Shown here one piece after another: positions 7,690 to 15,967 of a stretch of DNA of 53,993 nt. Origin of the DNA: Candidatus Azambacteria bacterium (GTDB taxonomy: Bacteria > Patescibacteriota > Minisyncoccia > GWC2-36-17 > WO2-46-25); NCBI GenBank assembly GCA_016200965.1, contig JACQDT010000013.1, positions 1 through 53,993 on the forward strand. The letters are read 5' to 3'. Both the position numbers and the translations under genes were made by a program. Every line of letters begins with the position of its first letter. The stretch's first letter is position 1. Under the pieces are notes generated by a model. The model saw nothing but the letters and a program-made list of their open reading frames with translations, had not been told where the DNA came from and did not search any database.

Positions 7690-8592
7690 CTACACCCTCA
7701 AATATTTCCTGATGGCGAACATGCTGCCGAACACGCCGATGACCGTACCGGCCACAAGAAGAATAAGCCACAATAGTACAAAATTTGAGACGAAGTAGTC
7801 AAGCAGGTTCACGCCCGGGAAAAAGCGCGCGAGCGAAGGAGAAAGCGCGAACACGAGAGGGTAAAAAAGTACCATGGTGACAAGCGACGATACGATGCCA
7901 TACGCGAACCCTTCCACCAAAAACGGCCCGCGCACGAACCAGTTGGTGCCGCCCACGAGCTTCATGATGTTCACTTCGTCGCGGAGCGTGTAGATCGCCA
8001 TGCGGATGGTGTTGAAGCAGATGAGCACGGCGACCGCCGACAGCATGATGCTTACCCCGAACCCCACCACGCGAATGCCCGTGATGACCGCCGACAAGCG
8101 GTCTATCACATCTCTGTTTTCCTGGACCTTGCTTTCAAGCGGTACGAAACGCGGATCTTTGATGAAATCCACGATGGGCTGGAAATCCTCCGGATTGCGC
8201 GCGCCGATATTCAAACTCGCTTCAAAGATCTTCCCGTCCAGCTCGTCAAGCGACGCGAGGATGGTCTGGTCTTCTTTATAACGGTCTTTGAAGCGCGCAA
8301 GCGCGTCGTCGGACGACACGTACTCCACGCGCTTCACCTCCGGCCGCGCGAGCACGTCATTCTTCATTTTCAGAATTTCCTCCTCGGGCGTGTCCAGCCG
8401 GAAATACACCGACACGTCCAGCTTGCTTTTAAGATTGTCCAGCAAGGCGCCCATAAGGACGGACACCAACAGCACGCCCAAGATCATGGCGAGCGCGAGC
8501 GCCATGACGGAAATGGTCGCCGTGGAAAGCCAGCCATTGCGCCAGAAATGCCTCATCCCCGTTTTGAACACCCTTCCCAATGCGTTTACCAT
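7690..8592 (-). CDS. ftsX: Cell-division ABC transporter permease FtsX
   Basis: The start is placed at ATG 8592 (300 aa); the upstream extension is Arg/His-rich and overlaps ftsE. The layout is typical FtsX: one N-terminal membrane helix (residues ~22-47), a large extracellular domain, then three C-terminal helices ending near RKYLRV. With FtsE it forms the ABC-type complex that activates peptidoglycan hydrolases at the division site. It starts 8 nt after the ftsE stop, forming an ftsEX operon with prfB upstream. Confidence 0.93.
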   Translation of the reverse strand: MVNALGRVFKTGMRHFWRNGWLSTATISVMALALAMILGVLLVSVLMGALLDNLKSKLDVSVYFRLDTPEEEILKMKNDVLARPEVKRVEYVSSDDALARFKDRYKEDQTILASLDELDGKIFEASLNIGARNPEDFQPIVDFIKDPRFVPLESKVQENRDVIDRLSAVITGIRVVGFGVSIMLSAVAVLICFNTIRMAIYTLRDEVNIMKLVGGTNWFVRGPFLVEGFAYGIVSSLVTMVLFYPLVFALSPSLARFFPGVNLLDYFVSNFVLLWLILLVAGTVIGVFGSMFAIRKYLRV

Positions 8593-8600
8593 GGAAAAAA

Positions 8601-9278
8601 TTAAAGTATGTACCTTCCCCCTTCCTCGTCCCTGACCACGCGCCCCTTGTCGAAGCTGATGACGCGCTTGTTGATGGTGTTGATGATTTCGCGGTCGTGG
8701 GTGGCTAAAATGATGGTCGTGCCCAGCTCGTGGATCTTCATGAGAAGCCGTATGACGTCCCATGTGTTGAGCGGATCCAGATTTCCGGTCGGCTCGTCGG
8801 CGATGATGATGTCCGGCTGGTGCACGAGCGCCCGCGCGATCGCCACCCGCTGCTGTTCCCCGCCCGAAAGCTCTCTGGGAAACTGCCCCGCTTTTTGCTC
8901 AAGGCCGACCAGCTGCAATATCTGCGGCACATCCTGCGCGATTTCCTTGCGCGGACTCCCCGCAACCTCCATGGCGAACGCCACGTTTTCAAACGCCGTG
9001 CGGTTGGCAAGAAGCTTGAAATCCTGAAACACCGTTCCTATCCTTCTGCGCAAATACGGCAGTTCTGTGCGGCTTATGCTCGTGATCTCTTTGTCGTCCA
9101 GATAAATCCTTCCCTGCGTGGGCGCTTCTTCCGCGATGAGCAGTTTCAACAGCGTGGACTTCCCCGCGCCCGACTGCCCGACGATGGACACGAATTCCCC
9201 CTGCGATATTTTTAAATTTATTCCTTCAAGCGCGGGGTGGGAATTATAATACTTGGACACGTTGCTGAAAAGGATCAT
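8601..9278 (-). CDS. ftsE: Cell-division ATP-binding protein FtsE
   Basis: 225 aa, the normal length. Walker A GQSGAGKST (residues ~35-43), signature LSGGEQQRVAIARAL, Walker B IIIADEPTG and the switch histidine in ILATHD are all present. It is the cytoplasmic ATPase partner of FtsX. It lies 5 nt after the prfB stop, so prfB-ftsE-ftsX read as one transcript. Confidence 0.95.
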   Translation of the reverse strand: MILFSNVSKYYNSHPALEGINLKISQGEFVSIVGQSGAGKSTLLKLLIAEEAPTQGRIYLDDKEITSISRTELPYLRRRIGTVFQDFKLLANRTAFENVAFAMEVAGSPRKEIAQDVPQILQLVGLEQKAGQFPRELSGGEQQRVAIARALVHQPDIIIADEPTGNLDPLNTWDVIRLLMKIHELGTTIILATHDREIINTINKRVISFDKGRVVRDEEGGRYIL

Positions 9279-9283
9279 GTCTT

Positions 9284-10394
9284 CTATTGTAACTCAGCTT
9301 CGATGAATAAATCCAGCTCTCCGTCCAGAACCGCCTGCGCGCCTGACGTTTCGGCGCCCCTGCGGTGGTCCTTCACCATCTGATACGGATGGAGCACATA
9401 GGAGCGGATCTGGCTTCCCCATTCGATATTGACCCGTTCGCCTTTGAGCTGGGACAGTTCTTTCGTCTTTTGCTTTTCAAGTTCCGCGACCAGCCGCGCC
9501 GCCAGCAACTTCATCGCTTCGTCTTTATTGGCCTGCTGGTTGCGCTGGGACTGGCAGGCGACCACGATGCCGGTCGGCTTGTGCCTGATCCGCACCGCCG
9601 TTTCGCGCTTGTTGACGTTCTGGCCGCCCGGACCGGACGAACGGAACGTATCTATTTCCAGATCCTCGCGCGGAATTTCGGCGATTTCCTGTTCTTTGGT
9701 TTCGGGAAGCGTTTCCACGTGCGCGAACGACGTGTGGCGGAGTTTTTGCCCCGAGAAAGGAGAAACCCGCACCAGCCGGTGCACGCCCATCTCTTTTTTC
9801 AGATACCCGTACGCGTATTTGCCTTCTATTTTAATCGTGGCGTTTTTGGTCACCGGCCCTTCCGTTCCCGCGCCTTCGCCGAAGTGCTGATGTAAAACGG
9901 TCGCCTGCCATCCGCGCAGGGCGGCATAGCGCAGATACATGCGCAAAAGCATGGACACCCAGTCCTGCGCGTCTTGCCCCCCTGCGCCCGCGACAATGGA
10001 AAGTATCGCGCCGTTTTTGTCGTATTTCCCGCCAAGAAGCGCCTCCCGCTTCGCCCGTTCAAAATGCCGTTCCCATCCGCCTATGCGCGAGAGAAGTTCC
10101 TGCTCAAAATGCTCCCGTTCTTTTTCGTCGGCAAGCGACACCACGAATTCGGCGTCTTTTTCCATCGCCAAAAGGGCCGTCTCTATCTCCTCCCAGCGCT
10201 TCAGCTCCTCTTTTTTCGCGGAGAGTTCCGAGCCGACCGCCGCGGCTTTTTCGCGGTCATTCCAGAATCCTTCTTTCTGGGTCTCCCTTTCCAGCTCCAT
10301 GATTTTGACCAGCGTTGCGCCCAAGTCAAAGACCGTCCTTCATCGTCTGAAGGCCCTCCTTGAGTTTACTGATTTTTTCTCCGATGTTGACCAT
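9284..10394 (-). CDS. prfB: Peptide chain release factor 2, with programmed +1 frameshift
   Basis: RF2 recognises UAA and UGA. The GGQ motif sits in [14 protein letters not shown]. The main frame alone starts too late. An upstream 22-codon ORF (ATG at 10394, [11 protein letters not shown]...) ends in CTT TGA C at 10325-10331, the classical RF2 frameshift site, preceded by a Shine-Dalgarno-like AAGGA four bases before CTT. Slipping +1 joins the two frames into ~369 aa, matching the usual RF2 length. Production is therefore autoregulated by RF2 level. The start is 6 nt from the tRNA-Thr 3' end, so they may share a transcript. The site also argues that UGA is a true stop in this organism. Confidence 0.95.
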
Positions 10395-10400
10395 GTTTTC

Positions 10401-10476
10401 TGGAGCCGAAGGTGGGAGTCGAACCCACGACCTTCTCGTTACGAGTGAGATGCTCTGCCAACTGAGCTACTTCGGC
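10401..10476 (-). tRNA. tRNA-Thr (CGU)
   Basis: Acceptor GCCGAAG / CTTCGGC, D-arm GCTC..GAGC, anticodon loop CTCGTAA (anticodon CGT), T-arm GTGGG-TTCGACT-CCCAC, with TCCA encoded at 10401-10404. The last base pair of the anticodon stem (A-C) is a mismatch. It overlaps the end of the PAP2 gene by 10 bp. Confidence 0.95.
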
Positions 10477-11132
10477 CTATGCAATTTTCTTTCTGCCTGG
10501 GCGATCACAAAAAAAAGCCACGTGCCCCCGATCACATAACTTGCCGCGATATCCGACGGCCAGTGCACTCCCAGATACAGCCGCGAGAAACCGATGAGCG
10601 CCACCACACACGGCGCGACGAACGCAAGCAGACCCTTGGTCCACAGCGAAGACGCGCGATGTATCAAAAAATAAACCACAATGCCCCAAAACGCAAGAGC
10701 AAGCGCGCCGTGCCCCGACGGGAAACTGTATCCGTTCTCCGGCATCAGCTGGGCCACGTGCGGACGCGCGCGCTCAAAAAGATATTTCAGGAACATGACG
10801 ATTGCGGACGCGCCCGCCATGGAAAGCAGAAGCGCGGAAAAATACACCGCACGCCGTTTTATCCAGAACAACGCAAGAAGCGCGATCGTGCCCGCCCAGA
10901 GCACTTTCGCGTCCCCGAACTCGGTGACCGCTCGCATGAGAACGGTGAGCGATTCCGTCCGTATCGCAATGACATTGCGCAGTATGAGCTCGTCAAATCC
11001 TTCGTACACGCTCGCTTCTTTCATGGCCACGGTGACACCTATCGCCGTCAAAAAAAATATCCCGTACGCAAGAAGCCCCGAAAAAAACCTCCTGTCGAAA
11101 AACGCCGAAATTTCTTTCAAAAATGGCCGCAT
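10467..11132 (-). CDS. PAP2-family membrane phosphatase
   Basis: 221 aa with about six membrane helices. The three phosphatase motifs are present: K-x6-RP (KYLFERARP), PSGH (FPSGHGA) and SR-x5-H-x3-D (SRLYLGVHWPSD). Likely substrates are undecaprenyl pyrophosphate or lipid phosphates at the outer membrane face. It follows dgkA by 3 nt, so a lipid phosphate-handling pair is likely. The last codons run into tRNA-Thr. Confidence 0.9.
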   Translation of the reverse strand: MRPFLKEISAFFDRRFFSGLLAYGIFFLTAIGVTVAMKEASVYEGFDELILRNVIAIRTESLTVLMRAVTEFGDAKVLWAGTIALLALFWIKRRAVYFSALLLSMAGASAIVMFLKYLFERARPHVAQLMPENGYSFPSGHGALALAFWGIVVYFLIHRASSLWTKGLLAFVAPCVVALIGFSRLYLGVHWPSDIAASYVIGGTWLFFVIAQAERKLHRPK

Positions 11133-11135
11133 AGG

Positions 11136-11483
11136 TCAGGCGAAAAGCACCCACGCAAATACCACCACCCACGCGATCGACGCCACCAGCGCGGCCCCCG
11201 CCGTCATGTCTTTGATCTTGCGTATTTCTTCCAATGAATCGGGCGAAAGCGCGTCCATCGCTCGTTCCGCCGCCGTATTAAGAAGCTCTACGGCAAGCAA
11301 AAGCCCGCCCGCAAGCACGATTGCCGCGCGATACGAAAGCGGCATGGGCTTCAGAACAATCACCACCAAGGAAACCGCAACGGCAAACGCCATAAGCTTA
11401 AAATTCTGCTCTTCGACAAACGCGGTCTTTAGCCCTTCAAAAGCGTGACGGAAACTTTTAATCAATCTCTTTGTGCTTATCAT
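11136..11483 (-). CDS. dgkA: Diacylglycerol/undecaprenol kinase (DgkA type)
   Basis: The start is placed at ATG 11483 (115 aa); the 19 residues before it run into the aminotransferase gene and lack family character. The small three-helix kinase fold is clear: FRHAFEGLKTAFVEEQNFK, then VELLNTAAERAMD (catalytic Glu) and KDMTAGAALVASI. It phosphorylates a lipid alcohol in the membrane, complementary to the adjacent PAP2 phosphatase. Confidence 0.92.
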   Translation of the reverse strand: MISTKRLIKSFRHAFEGLKTAFVEEQNFKLMAFAVAVSLVVIVLKPMPLSYRAAIVLAGGLLLAVELLNTAAERAMDALSPDSLEEIRKIKDMTAGAALVASIAWVVVFAWVLFA

Positions 11484-11493
11484 ATGGTTATAA

Positions 11494-12336
11494 TTATGCC
11501 GTATCGGCGCGCCAGGCGTCCACAAAATAACAAAACGCATTCATTAAACGCTTGGTACGCTCCCCCACCTTGCCGCCGCCTATTTTTTTACCATTCACCG
11601 AAACTACCGGCACGATGTCTTTGTTGGTCGCGGTAAGAAACGCTTCTGTGCCGGCAAAAAGCTCGCGTACGGACACATCCCTTTCTTTCAGCTTGAATTC
11701 TTTCTTGGCGAGCTTGATGACAAGATTTCTCGTTGTGCCGATAAGCACATCGCGCGCGGGGGTAACGAGCGTATCGCCTGAAAACATGAAAAAATTGCTG
11801 GTGGCCGCCTCAAGCACCCTTCCCTGCCACGTGTACAGGATTTCAAACGGCGCCTTCCCTTTCAAAGGATTATTTGCTTTCACCGCGGTAAGATAATTCA
11901 GCGATTTCACTTCAGGGAATTCGCGCTTGTGTTCACGGGTTTCAAGCGCCGCACCTTTTGCGTGCGCCGACGCAGGCAACTCATAAAACGGGGAAATCAA
12001 AATAAAAAAGGTCGGGGTGGCGCGATTGAAATGCACGCTGTCGGCCGCTTTCCCTCCCGTGAGCACGAAACGCACGGTGGATTCGGGAAGCTTGTTCTTC
12101 AAAAGCAGTTTTTTCACGATAGTGAACGCCTGCTGACGCGAAACCGGCACTTCCAGCCCCAGCGCGGCGGCGGAGCGCACAAGCCGCCCAAAATGCTCGT
12201 CAAACAAAAAAGGCCTCCCGCCATATGTCCGCAGTAGATCAAACACGCCGTATCCCCTCAGCACGCCCACGTCGCGGATTGAAACCCCCGCTTCGCTTTC
12301 CGGCATGATCTTCCCGTTGAAATAACAATAGGCCAT
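11494..12336 (-). CDS. Class IV PLP-dependent aminotransferase
   Basis: 280 aa, branched-chain/D-amino-acid aminotransferase fold. The PLP-binding lysine is in KSLNYLTAVKA, the conserved Glu and Asn in LEAATSNFF, and the phosphate-binding region in TPARDVLIGTTRNLV. It could be a branched-chain aminotransferase, D-alanine aminotransferase or 4-amino-4-deoxychorismate lyase; the specificity loops are not decisive. In a genome of this kind a D-amino-acid role in cell wall synthesis is plausible, but this is inference. Confidence 0.88.
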   Translation of the reverse strand: MAYCYFNGKIMPESEAGVSIRDVGVLRGYGVFDLLRTYGGRPFLFDEHFGRLVRSAAALGLEVPVSRQQAFTIVKKLLLKNKLPESTVRFVLTGGKAADSVHFNRATPTFFILISPFYELPASAHAKGAALETREHKREFPEVKSLNYLTAVKANNPLKGKAPFEILYTWQGRVLEAATSNFFMFSGDTLVTPARDVLIGTTRNLVIKLAKKEFKLKERDVSVRELFAGTEAFLTATNKDIVPVVSVNGKKIGGGKVGERTKRLMNAFCYFVDAWRADTA

Positions 12337-12385
12337 TTTTATATTCTACCTTTAAAAGGAAACAACGGCAATTCCGTGAAAGCTC

Positions 12386-12459
12386 TGGAGCGAGTAGCGG
12401 GAATCAAACCCGCGTCTTATCCTTGGGAAGGATACATAATGCCATTATACTATACTCGC
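12386..12459 (-). tRNA. tRNA-Gly (CCC)
   Basis: Acceptor GCGAGTA / TACTCGC, anticodon stem TATCC / GGATA with loop TTCCCAA (anticodon CCC), T-arm GCGGG-TTTGATT-CCCGC, and CCA encoded (12386-12388). The gene looks complete. Confidence 0.94.
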
Positions 12460-12476
12460 AAAATTTAACGGGATTG

Positions 12477-12577
12477 TTCCCGTTTTGTCTCCGAAATGTG
12501 CCGGAGCTACAAAACGCAATCCCGAGTATTCCCGAGGGACGTTTTATAACTTCGCTGCGCTTCAGACAAAACGGGAA
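12477..12577. repeat. 101-bp palindromic element B next to truncated tRNA-Gly
   Basis: Perfect 14-bp terminal inverted repeats TTCCCGTTTTGTCT (12477-12490) and AGACAAAACGGGAA (12564-12577) enclose smaller dyads, for example TCCGAAATGTGCCGGA and AAAACG/CGTTTT. Just outside, AACGGGA-TTGT-TCCCGTT can also pair, using part of the left arm. It carries no ORF. The right end joins the broken tRNA-Gly directly. Confidence 0.75.
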
Positions 12578-12610
12578 GAAGGTCGCGTTCTACCACTGAA
12601 CCATACTCGC
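12578..12610 (-). pseudogene. 5' half of a second tRNA-Gly
   Basis: Read on this strand, positions 12610-12578 give acceptor GCGAGTA, D-arm GTTC..GAAC and the 5' anticodon stem CGACC, then TTC, where the tRNA stops and palindrome B begins. The 3' half (GGTCG, T-arm, TACTCGC) is not present downstream. The likely history is a tandem tRNA-Gly cut at its anticodon loop by the palindrome. An intron is unlikely because no 3' exon follows. Confidence 0.7.
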
Positions 12611-12618
12611 AAAAAAAA

Positions 12619-13026
12619 TTAATTCCCAAACAACACGTCAAACCATTTCTTGGAATTGGAAATCCAATTCGGGGAAGCGATGTTCCTCGCGGGGATCGCC
12701 GCTCCGTTTTTTGTCTGCGGCGCGCCCGAGGTGATGATCACGGCTTTCTCCCCTTCCTTTACGAAATTCAGCTTTTTACGCGCTTCTTTTTCTATCACGT
12801 CTTTATCCTGCAAGCGGGTCACTAGTGTTTTAAGACCCTCGCTTTTTTGAGCCAACGCCCGCAGTTGGTCGTCAAGATTTGAAATTTGTTTGTTTATCTG
12901 GTATTTTTGGTAGGAGACGGCGTATACTTTATATGCCAAAAATCCGACCGCAACAATAAGCAGAGCGGCGGCCGTCTTTGAGAAAAAAGAGTAAAATCCC
13001 CTCCCGCGCTTGCGTGAACGTATCAT
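12619..13026 (-). CDS. FtsB/DivIC-like septum formation protein
   Basis: 135 aa. A basic cytoplasmic N-terminus (RSRKRGRG) is followed by one membrane helix (residues ~16-37), a short extracytoplasmic coiled coil (QINKQISNLDDQLRALAQ) and the conserved segment EKEARKKLNFVKEGEKAV, the hallmark of DivIC/FtsB (in E. coli FtsB forms the FtsQLB complex that activates septal synthesis). The polar tail after residue ~100 is a lineage extension. Confidence 0.88.
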   Translation of the reverse strand: MIRSRKRGRGFYSFFSKTAAALLIVAVGFLAYKVYAVSYQKYQINKQISNLDDQLRALAQKSEGLKTLVTRLQDKDVIEKEARKKLNFVKEGEKAVIITSGAPQTKNGAAIPARNIASPNWISNSKKWFDVLFGN

Positions 13027-13052
13027 TTGTATATTCTAACAACTTTTGTGTT

Positions 13053-13154
13053 ATGTTCAAGATGAAAAAAATAGCAAAGATGTTCTGGATCGTTTCGGTC
13101 GTTCTCGTCATCCTCGGCATGATCGCCTTCACCATCTTTCCGCTTCTTCTTTAA
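13053..13154 (+). CDS. Small 33-aa single-span membrane protein
   Basis: Begins MFKMKKIAKMFWIV, then a continuous hydrophobic helix of ~20 residues (VVLVILGMIAFTIFPLLL) to the stop. It lies on the opposite strand from ftsB and lepA, divergent from the former, and fills its intergenic gap. The basic N-terminus predicts a cytoplasmic N-terminus. No family is assigned; coding is supported by the amphipathic start, the clean membrane span and the lack of an alternative use for this gap. Confidence 0.6.
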   Translation: MFKMKKIAKMFWIVSVVLVILGMIAFTIFPLLL

Positions 13155-13179
13155 AGCCCGCAGCCCTTTGGCCGGAATA

Positions 13180-14970
13180 CTATTTCTGCAGTATTTTGAA
13201 ATACACTTCCGGAGGGATATGCACTTTCCCCGAGGCCTTCATGCGTTCCTTGCCCTTCTTCTGCTTTTCAAGCAGTTTTTTCTTACGCGTGTAGTCGCCG
13301 CCGTAGAGATACCCTGTCACGTCCTTGCGCATAGCGGCCATGGTCTCGCGCGCGATCACCTTGCCGCCAATGGCCGCCTGCAAAGATACGGCAAACAGCT
13401 GGCGCGGGAGCACCTCCTTTAATTTTTCCACGAGCGTGCGCCCTCTTTTTTCCGCCTGCGCGCGGGGCACTATCTGCGCGAACGGTTCCACCAGATCGCC
13501 GGCAACCAAAATATCCATCCGCACCAGATCGCCGGGCACAAAACCGGTAACTTCATAGCTGAGCGACGCATAGCCGGACGTCACCGACTTGAGCCGGTCG
13601 TAGAAATCAACGATGATCTCGGCAAGCGGCGCATCGTATGTCAGCAATACCTTTTCTGCCGTCACATATTGGGTTTCACAATACGTGCCGCGCGACTCGT
13701 CAAGCAGTTTCATGACCGGGCCAAGATAGGACGCATCGGTTACAATCTCAAGCCGCACGAACGGTTCCGCGATTTCGGCCACTTGCCCCGCGTCCTGTAT
13801 CTGGCTCGGCGCATACACCACCATTTCTTTGTTGTTGCGCATTTTTATTTTATACGACACCGAAGGAATCGTAATGAGCGGCGCGATGTCGTATTCGCGC
13901 AGAAGCCGCTCTCTAATGATGTCCATGTGGAGCACGCCCAGAAATCCGCACCGGAATCCTCTGCCCAATGCGTCGGACTGCTCCGGCTCGAAATGAAACG
14001 ACGCATCGTTGAGCTTTAATTTCGAAAGCGCGTCGCGCAATACGTCAAAATCGTCGGCGTCCTGCGGAAAGAAACTCGCGAACACCACGCGCTGGGGCTC
14101 TTTGTATCCGGTAAGCGCCGCTGAACCGCCTCCCTCCCGCGCTATAGTATCTCCCACCCGCACACGCTGAATTTCCTTCAAGCCGGTGGCGATATACCCT
14201 ATTTCTCCCGCCAACAGTATTCCGGAACTTTCAAAGTGCGGCTTGAACACTCCCGTCTCAAGCACCTCCGCTTTCGCATCCCCCGCCATGAAACGCACCG
14301 TTTCGTGCGTCTTGACCGATCCGTCGATCACGCGAATGTTCGCCACGACTCCTTTATACGCGTCGTACGAAGAATCAAAAATGAGCGCCGTAAGCGACCC
14401 TGCGGGATTGCCGCGGGGAGCCGGGACCAATGCCACCACTTTTTCCAAAAGCTCGAGCGTACCTTCGCCCGTTTTTCCGGAAATGGAAAGGATCTCATCT
14501 TCTGAAATCTCAAGGAGCTTCGCGATTTCTTCTTTCGTTTCCGGAACCCGCGCGTTTTGCAGATCGATTTTATTGACCGCCGGAATGATGCGAAGATGCT
14601 GTTTCTGCGCCTGCTCCAAGTTGGCGAGCGTCTGCGCCTGCACGCCTTTGGTCGCGTCCACAAGCAGAATCGCCCCTTCCACCGCCGCAAGCGAGCGCGA
14701 CACTTCGTAGCCGAAATCCACATGCCCGGGCGTATCAATGAGGTTCAATATATACTGCTGCCCGTCGCGCGCCGTGTACTCCATCCGCACGGGCTGCATT
14801 TTGATGGTGATTCCCCGCTCGCGCTCGATGGACATGGTATCCAGCATCTGCTCTTGCATCTTGCGTTTCTGGACCGTGCCGGTCAATTCCAAAAAACGGT
14901 CCGCGAGCGTGGACTTGCCGTGATCGATATGCGCGATAATCACAAAATTGCGGATGTGCTTCTGATCCAT
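13180..14970 (-). CDS. lepA: Elongation factor 4 (LepA)
   Basis: 596 aa, full length. The GTPase motifs AHIDHGKST (G1), DTPGHVDF (G3) and NKID (G4) are followed by the LepA-specific C-terminal domain (LSYEVTGFVPGDLVRMDI, KRMKASGKVHIPPEVYFKIL). It is a ribosome-bound GTPase proposed to back-translocate or remodel stalled ribosomes. The start ATG directly abuts palindromic element C1, so its promoter must lie within that repeat; a TATACT lies 4 nt before the ATG. Confidence 0.97.
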   Translation of the reverse strand: MDQKHIRNFVIIAHIDHGKSTLADRFLELTGTVQKRKMQEQMLDTMSIERERGITIKMQPVRMEYTARDGQQYILNLIDTPGHVDFGYEVSRSLAAVEGAILLVDATKGVQAQTLANLEQAQKQHLRIIPAVNKIDLQNARVPETKEEIAKLLEISEDEILSISGKTGEGTLELLEKVVALVPAPRGNPAGSLTALIFDSSYDAYKGVVANIRVIDGSVKTHETVRFMAGDAKAEVLETGVFKPHFESSGILLAGEIGYIATGLKEIQRVRVGDTIAREGGGSAALTGYKEPQRVVFASFFPQDADDFDVLRDALSKLKLNDASFHFEPEQSDALGRGFRCGFLGVLHMDIIRERLLREYDIAPLITIPSVSYKIKMRNNKEMVVYAPSQIQDAGQVAEIAEPFVRLEIVTDASYLGPVMKLLDESRGTYCETQYVTAEKVLLTYDAPLAEIIVDFYDRLKSVTSGYASLSYEVTGFVPGDLVRMDILVAGDLVEPFAQIVPRAQAEKRGRTLVEKLKEVLPRQLFAVSLQAAIGGKVIARETMAAMRKDVTGYLYGGDYTRKKKLLEKQKKGKERMKASGKVHIPPEVYFKILQK

Positions 14971-15188
14971 CCCAGTATATCAACCTCGACTAATGAAACG
15001 TTAGGGTGCGCCGTTGGATTGTCGTGGTCTGCGATATTTGGTCTCTATTGGGATAATCAATGCAAACGAGACGTTTCATCAAACGGCATGCCCAGATAGA
15101 GGACTTCGGCTGACTTCGTCATCATGCCGCTTCGCGGCTGCCGAAGTGCTTCTACTGGGCGTGCCCAGTCGAGGTTGTATTACTGGGC
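14971..15188. repeat. Nested-palindrome element C, first copy (C1)
   Basis: Outer arms of 21 bp (14971-14991 and 15168-15188) match at 18 positions around the core CAACCTCGACT / AGTCGAGGTTG. Inside are ACTGGGC-GT-GCCCAGT (15154-15169), ACTTCGGC / GCCGAAGT and other dyads. The window end (53875-53993) carries a second copy in the opposite orientation without the inner ACTTCGGC hairpin block. No gene lies inside. Confidence 0.8.
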
Positions 15189-15258
15189 ATCCTACAAACG
15201 TATCATACGAAAGACGAAAAGTGAAGCGCTCCGAAAGCGGAGCGCGAAACCCCGTACC

Positions 15259-15309
15259 GTCCCGCCCTTTTGGTAAAGAAAGTTCTTTTCCTAACCAAAA
15301 GGGCGGGAC
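15259..15309. repeat. Palindromic repeat D1 (51 bp)
   Basis: Perfect 16-bp arms GTCCCGCCCTTTTGGT and ACCAAAAGGGCGGGAC lie around a 19-nt loop. The same repeat occurs within the RNase P RNA gene (23757, 24048 and, interrupted, 24118). It stands just downstream of the first 7TM gene (stop at 15323), where it could also work as a terminator, although no T-run follows. Confidence 0.85.
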
Positions 15310-15322
15310 TGGTGCGCGGGAT

Positions 15323-15967
15323 CTATTCGTTCTTGTGCGATGAGGTGACAACAAACAAGGCAGTGAAAACGAATGTGATCAAAAGCAGGGAGTAACCAAA
15401 AAACAGGAAACCGAACGTATTGAAATTGTGAATAACCACTCCACTTGAACCTCCGATGAGAAAAGCAAGGCCTAAAAATAACATCGGTTTTTTATGTTTC
15501 TGAATGTTTCTGATGTTAGAAAGAAGGGTAAAGGCAGCTGCAAGCGTGGAACAAAAGAGTATCGCGCCGAATGTCGCGCTGTTCTGAAGCGGATAATGCC
15601 AGTAAATAAGCCAATTATCCATCACGGGCTTCCCTGGAAAATATAGCGCTAAAGTGAAAAACATGCCTGATATGACATTCACCACGGTAGTGACGACGGA
15701 GGGAGACAGCGGAAGGTCTTGAAACCTCACGAACGCCCTTAAGACAAATGCAAACGCGAATAAAACCAAGGAATCACCTAAAACACCGGCAAAGTCGGAA
15801 ATAATCAAAAAGGTTGGATAAATCAGAAAAGCTATCCCAAGTATGGAAAAGAACATGCTGAACTCCCAGTACGGATCGTACTGATTTTTCTTCCATATCG
15901 TGAAAAAATACCTGCCTGTCCAAAGTGCTATCACTGCGGAAAACAAATACACAAAAATAGAAAACAT
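15323..15967 (-). CDS. 7TM membrane protein, paralogue 1 of 4
   Basis: 214 aa with seven hydrophobic segments. Characteristic stretches shared with its neighbours are MFS-fVYLFSAVIALW at the start, KKNQYDPY after helix 1, LFAFAFVLRAFVRFQ at helix 3, YWHYP before helix 5 and LLSNIRNIQKHKKPMLFLG before helix 6. The fold resembles 7TM sensor modules found ahead of histidine kinases, but no signalling domain is attached. Function unknown. The start overlaps the previous paralogue's stop by 1 bp, so it is the last of a four-gene array. Confidence 0.8.
   Translation of the reverse strand: MFSIFVYLFSAVIALWTGRYFFTIWKKNQYDPYWEFSMFFSILGIAFLIYPTFLIISDFAGVLGDSLVLFAFAFVLRAFVRFQDLPLSPSVVTTVVNVISGMFFTLALYFPGKPVMDNWLIYWHYPLQNSATFGAILFCSTLAAAFTLLSNIRNIQKHKKPMLFLGLAFLIGGSSGVVIHNFNTFGFLFFGYSLLLITFVFTALFVVTSSHKNE

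Noticed and set aside
7690-8763. Long N-terminal extension of FtsX (357 aa)
   Set aside because: The first 57 residues are His/Arg-rich and overlap ftsE in another frame; the FtsX family starts at the ATG at 8592.
9284-10324. prfB as a 346-aa protein starting at its first in-frame Met
   Set aside because: The classical RF2 frameshift site and an upstream 22-codon frame give the normal length, so this start would miss the N-terminus.
12460-12610. A tRNA-Gly with a group I or archaeal-type intron
   Set aside because: The insert is ~100 bp, far too short for a group I intron, and no 3' exon with T-arm and acceptor follows, so it is a truncated tRNA.
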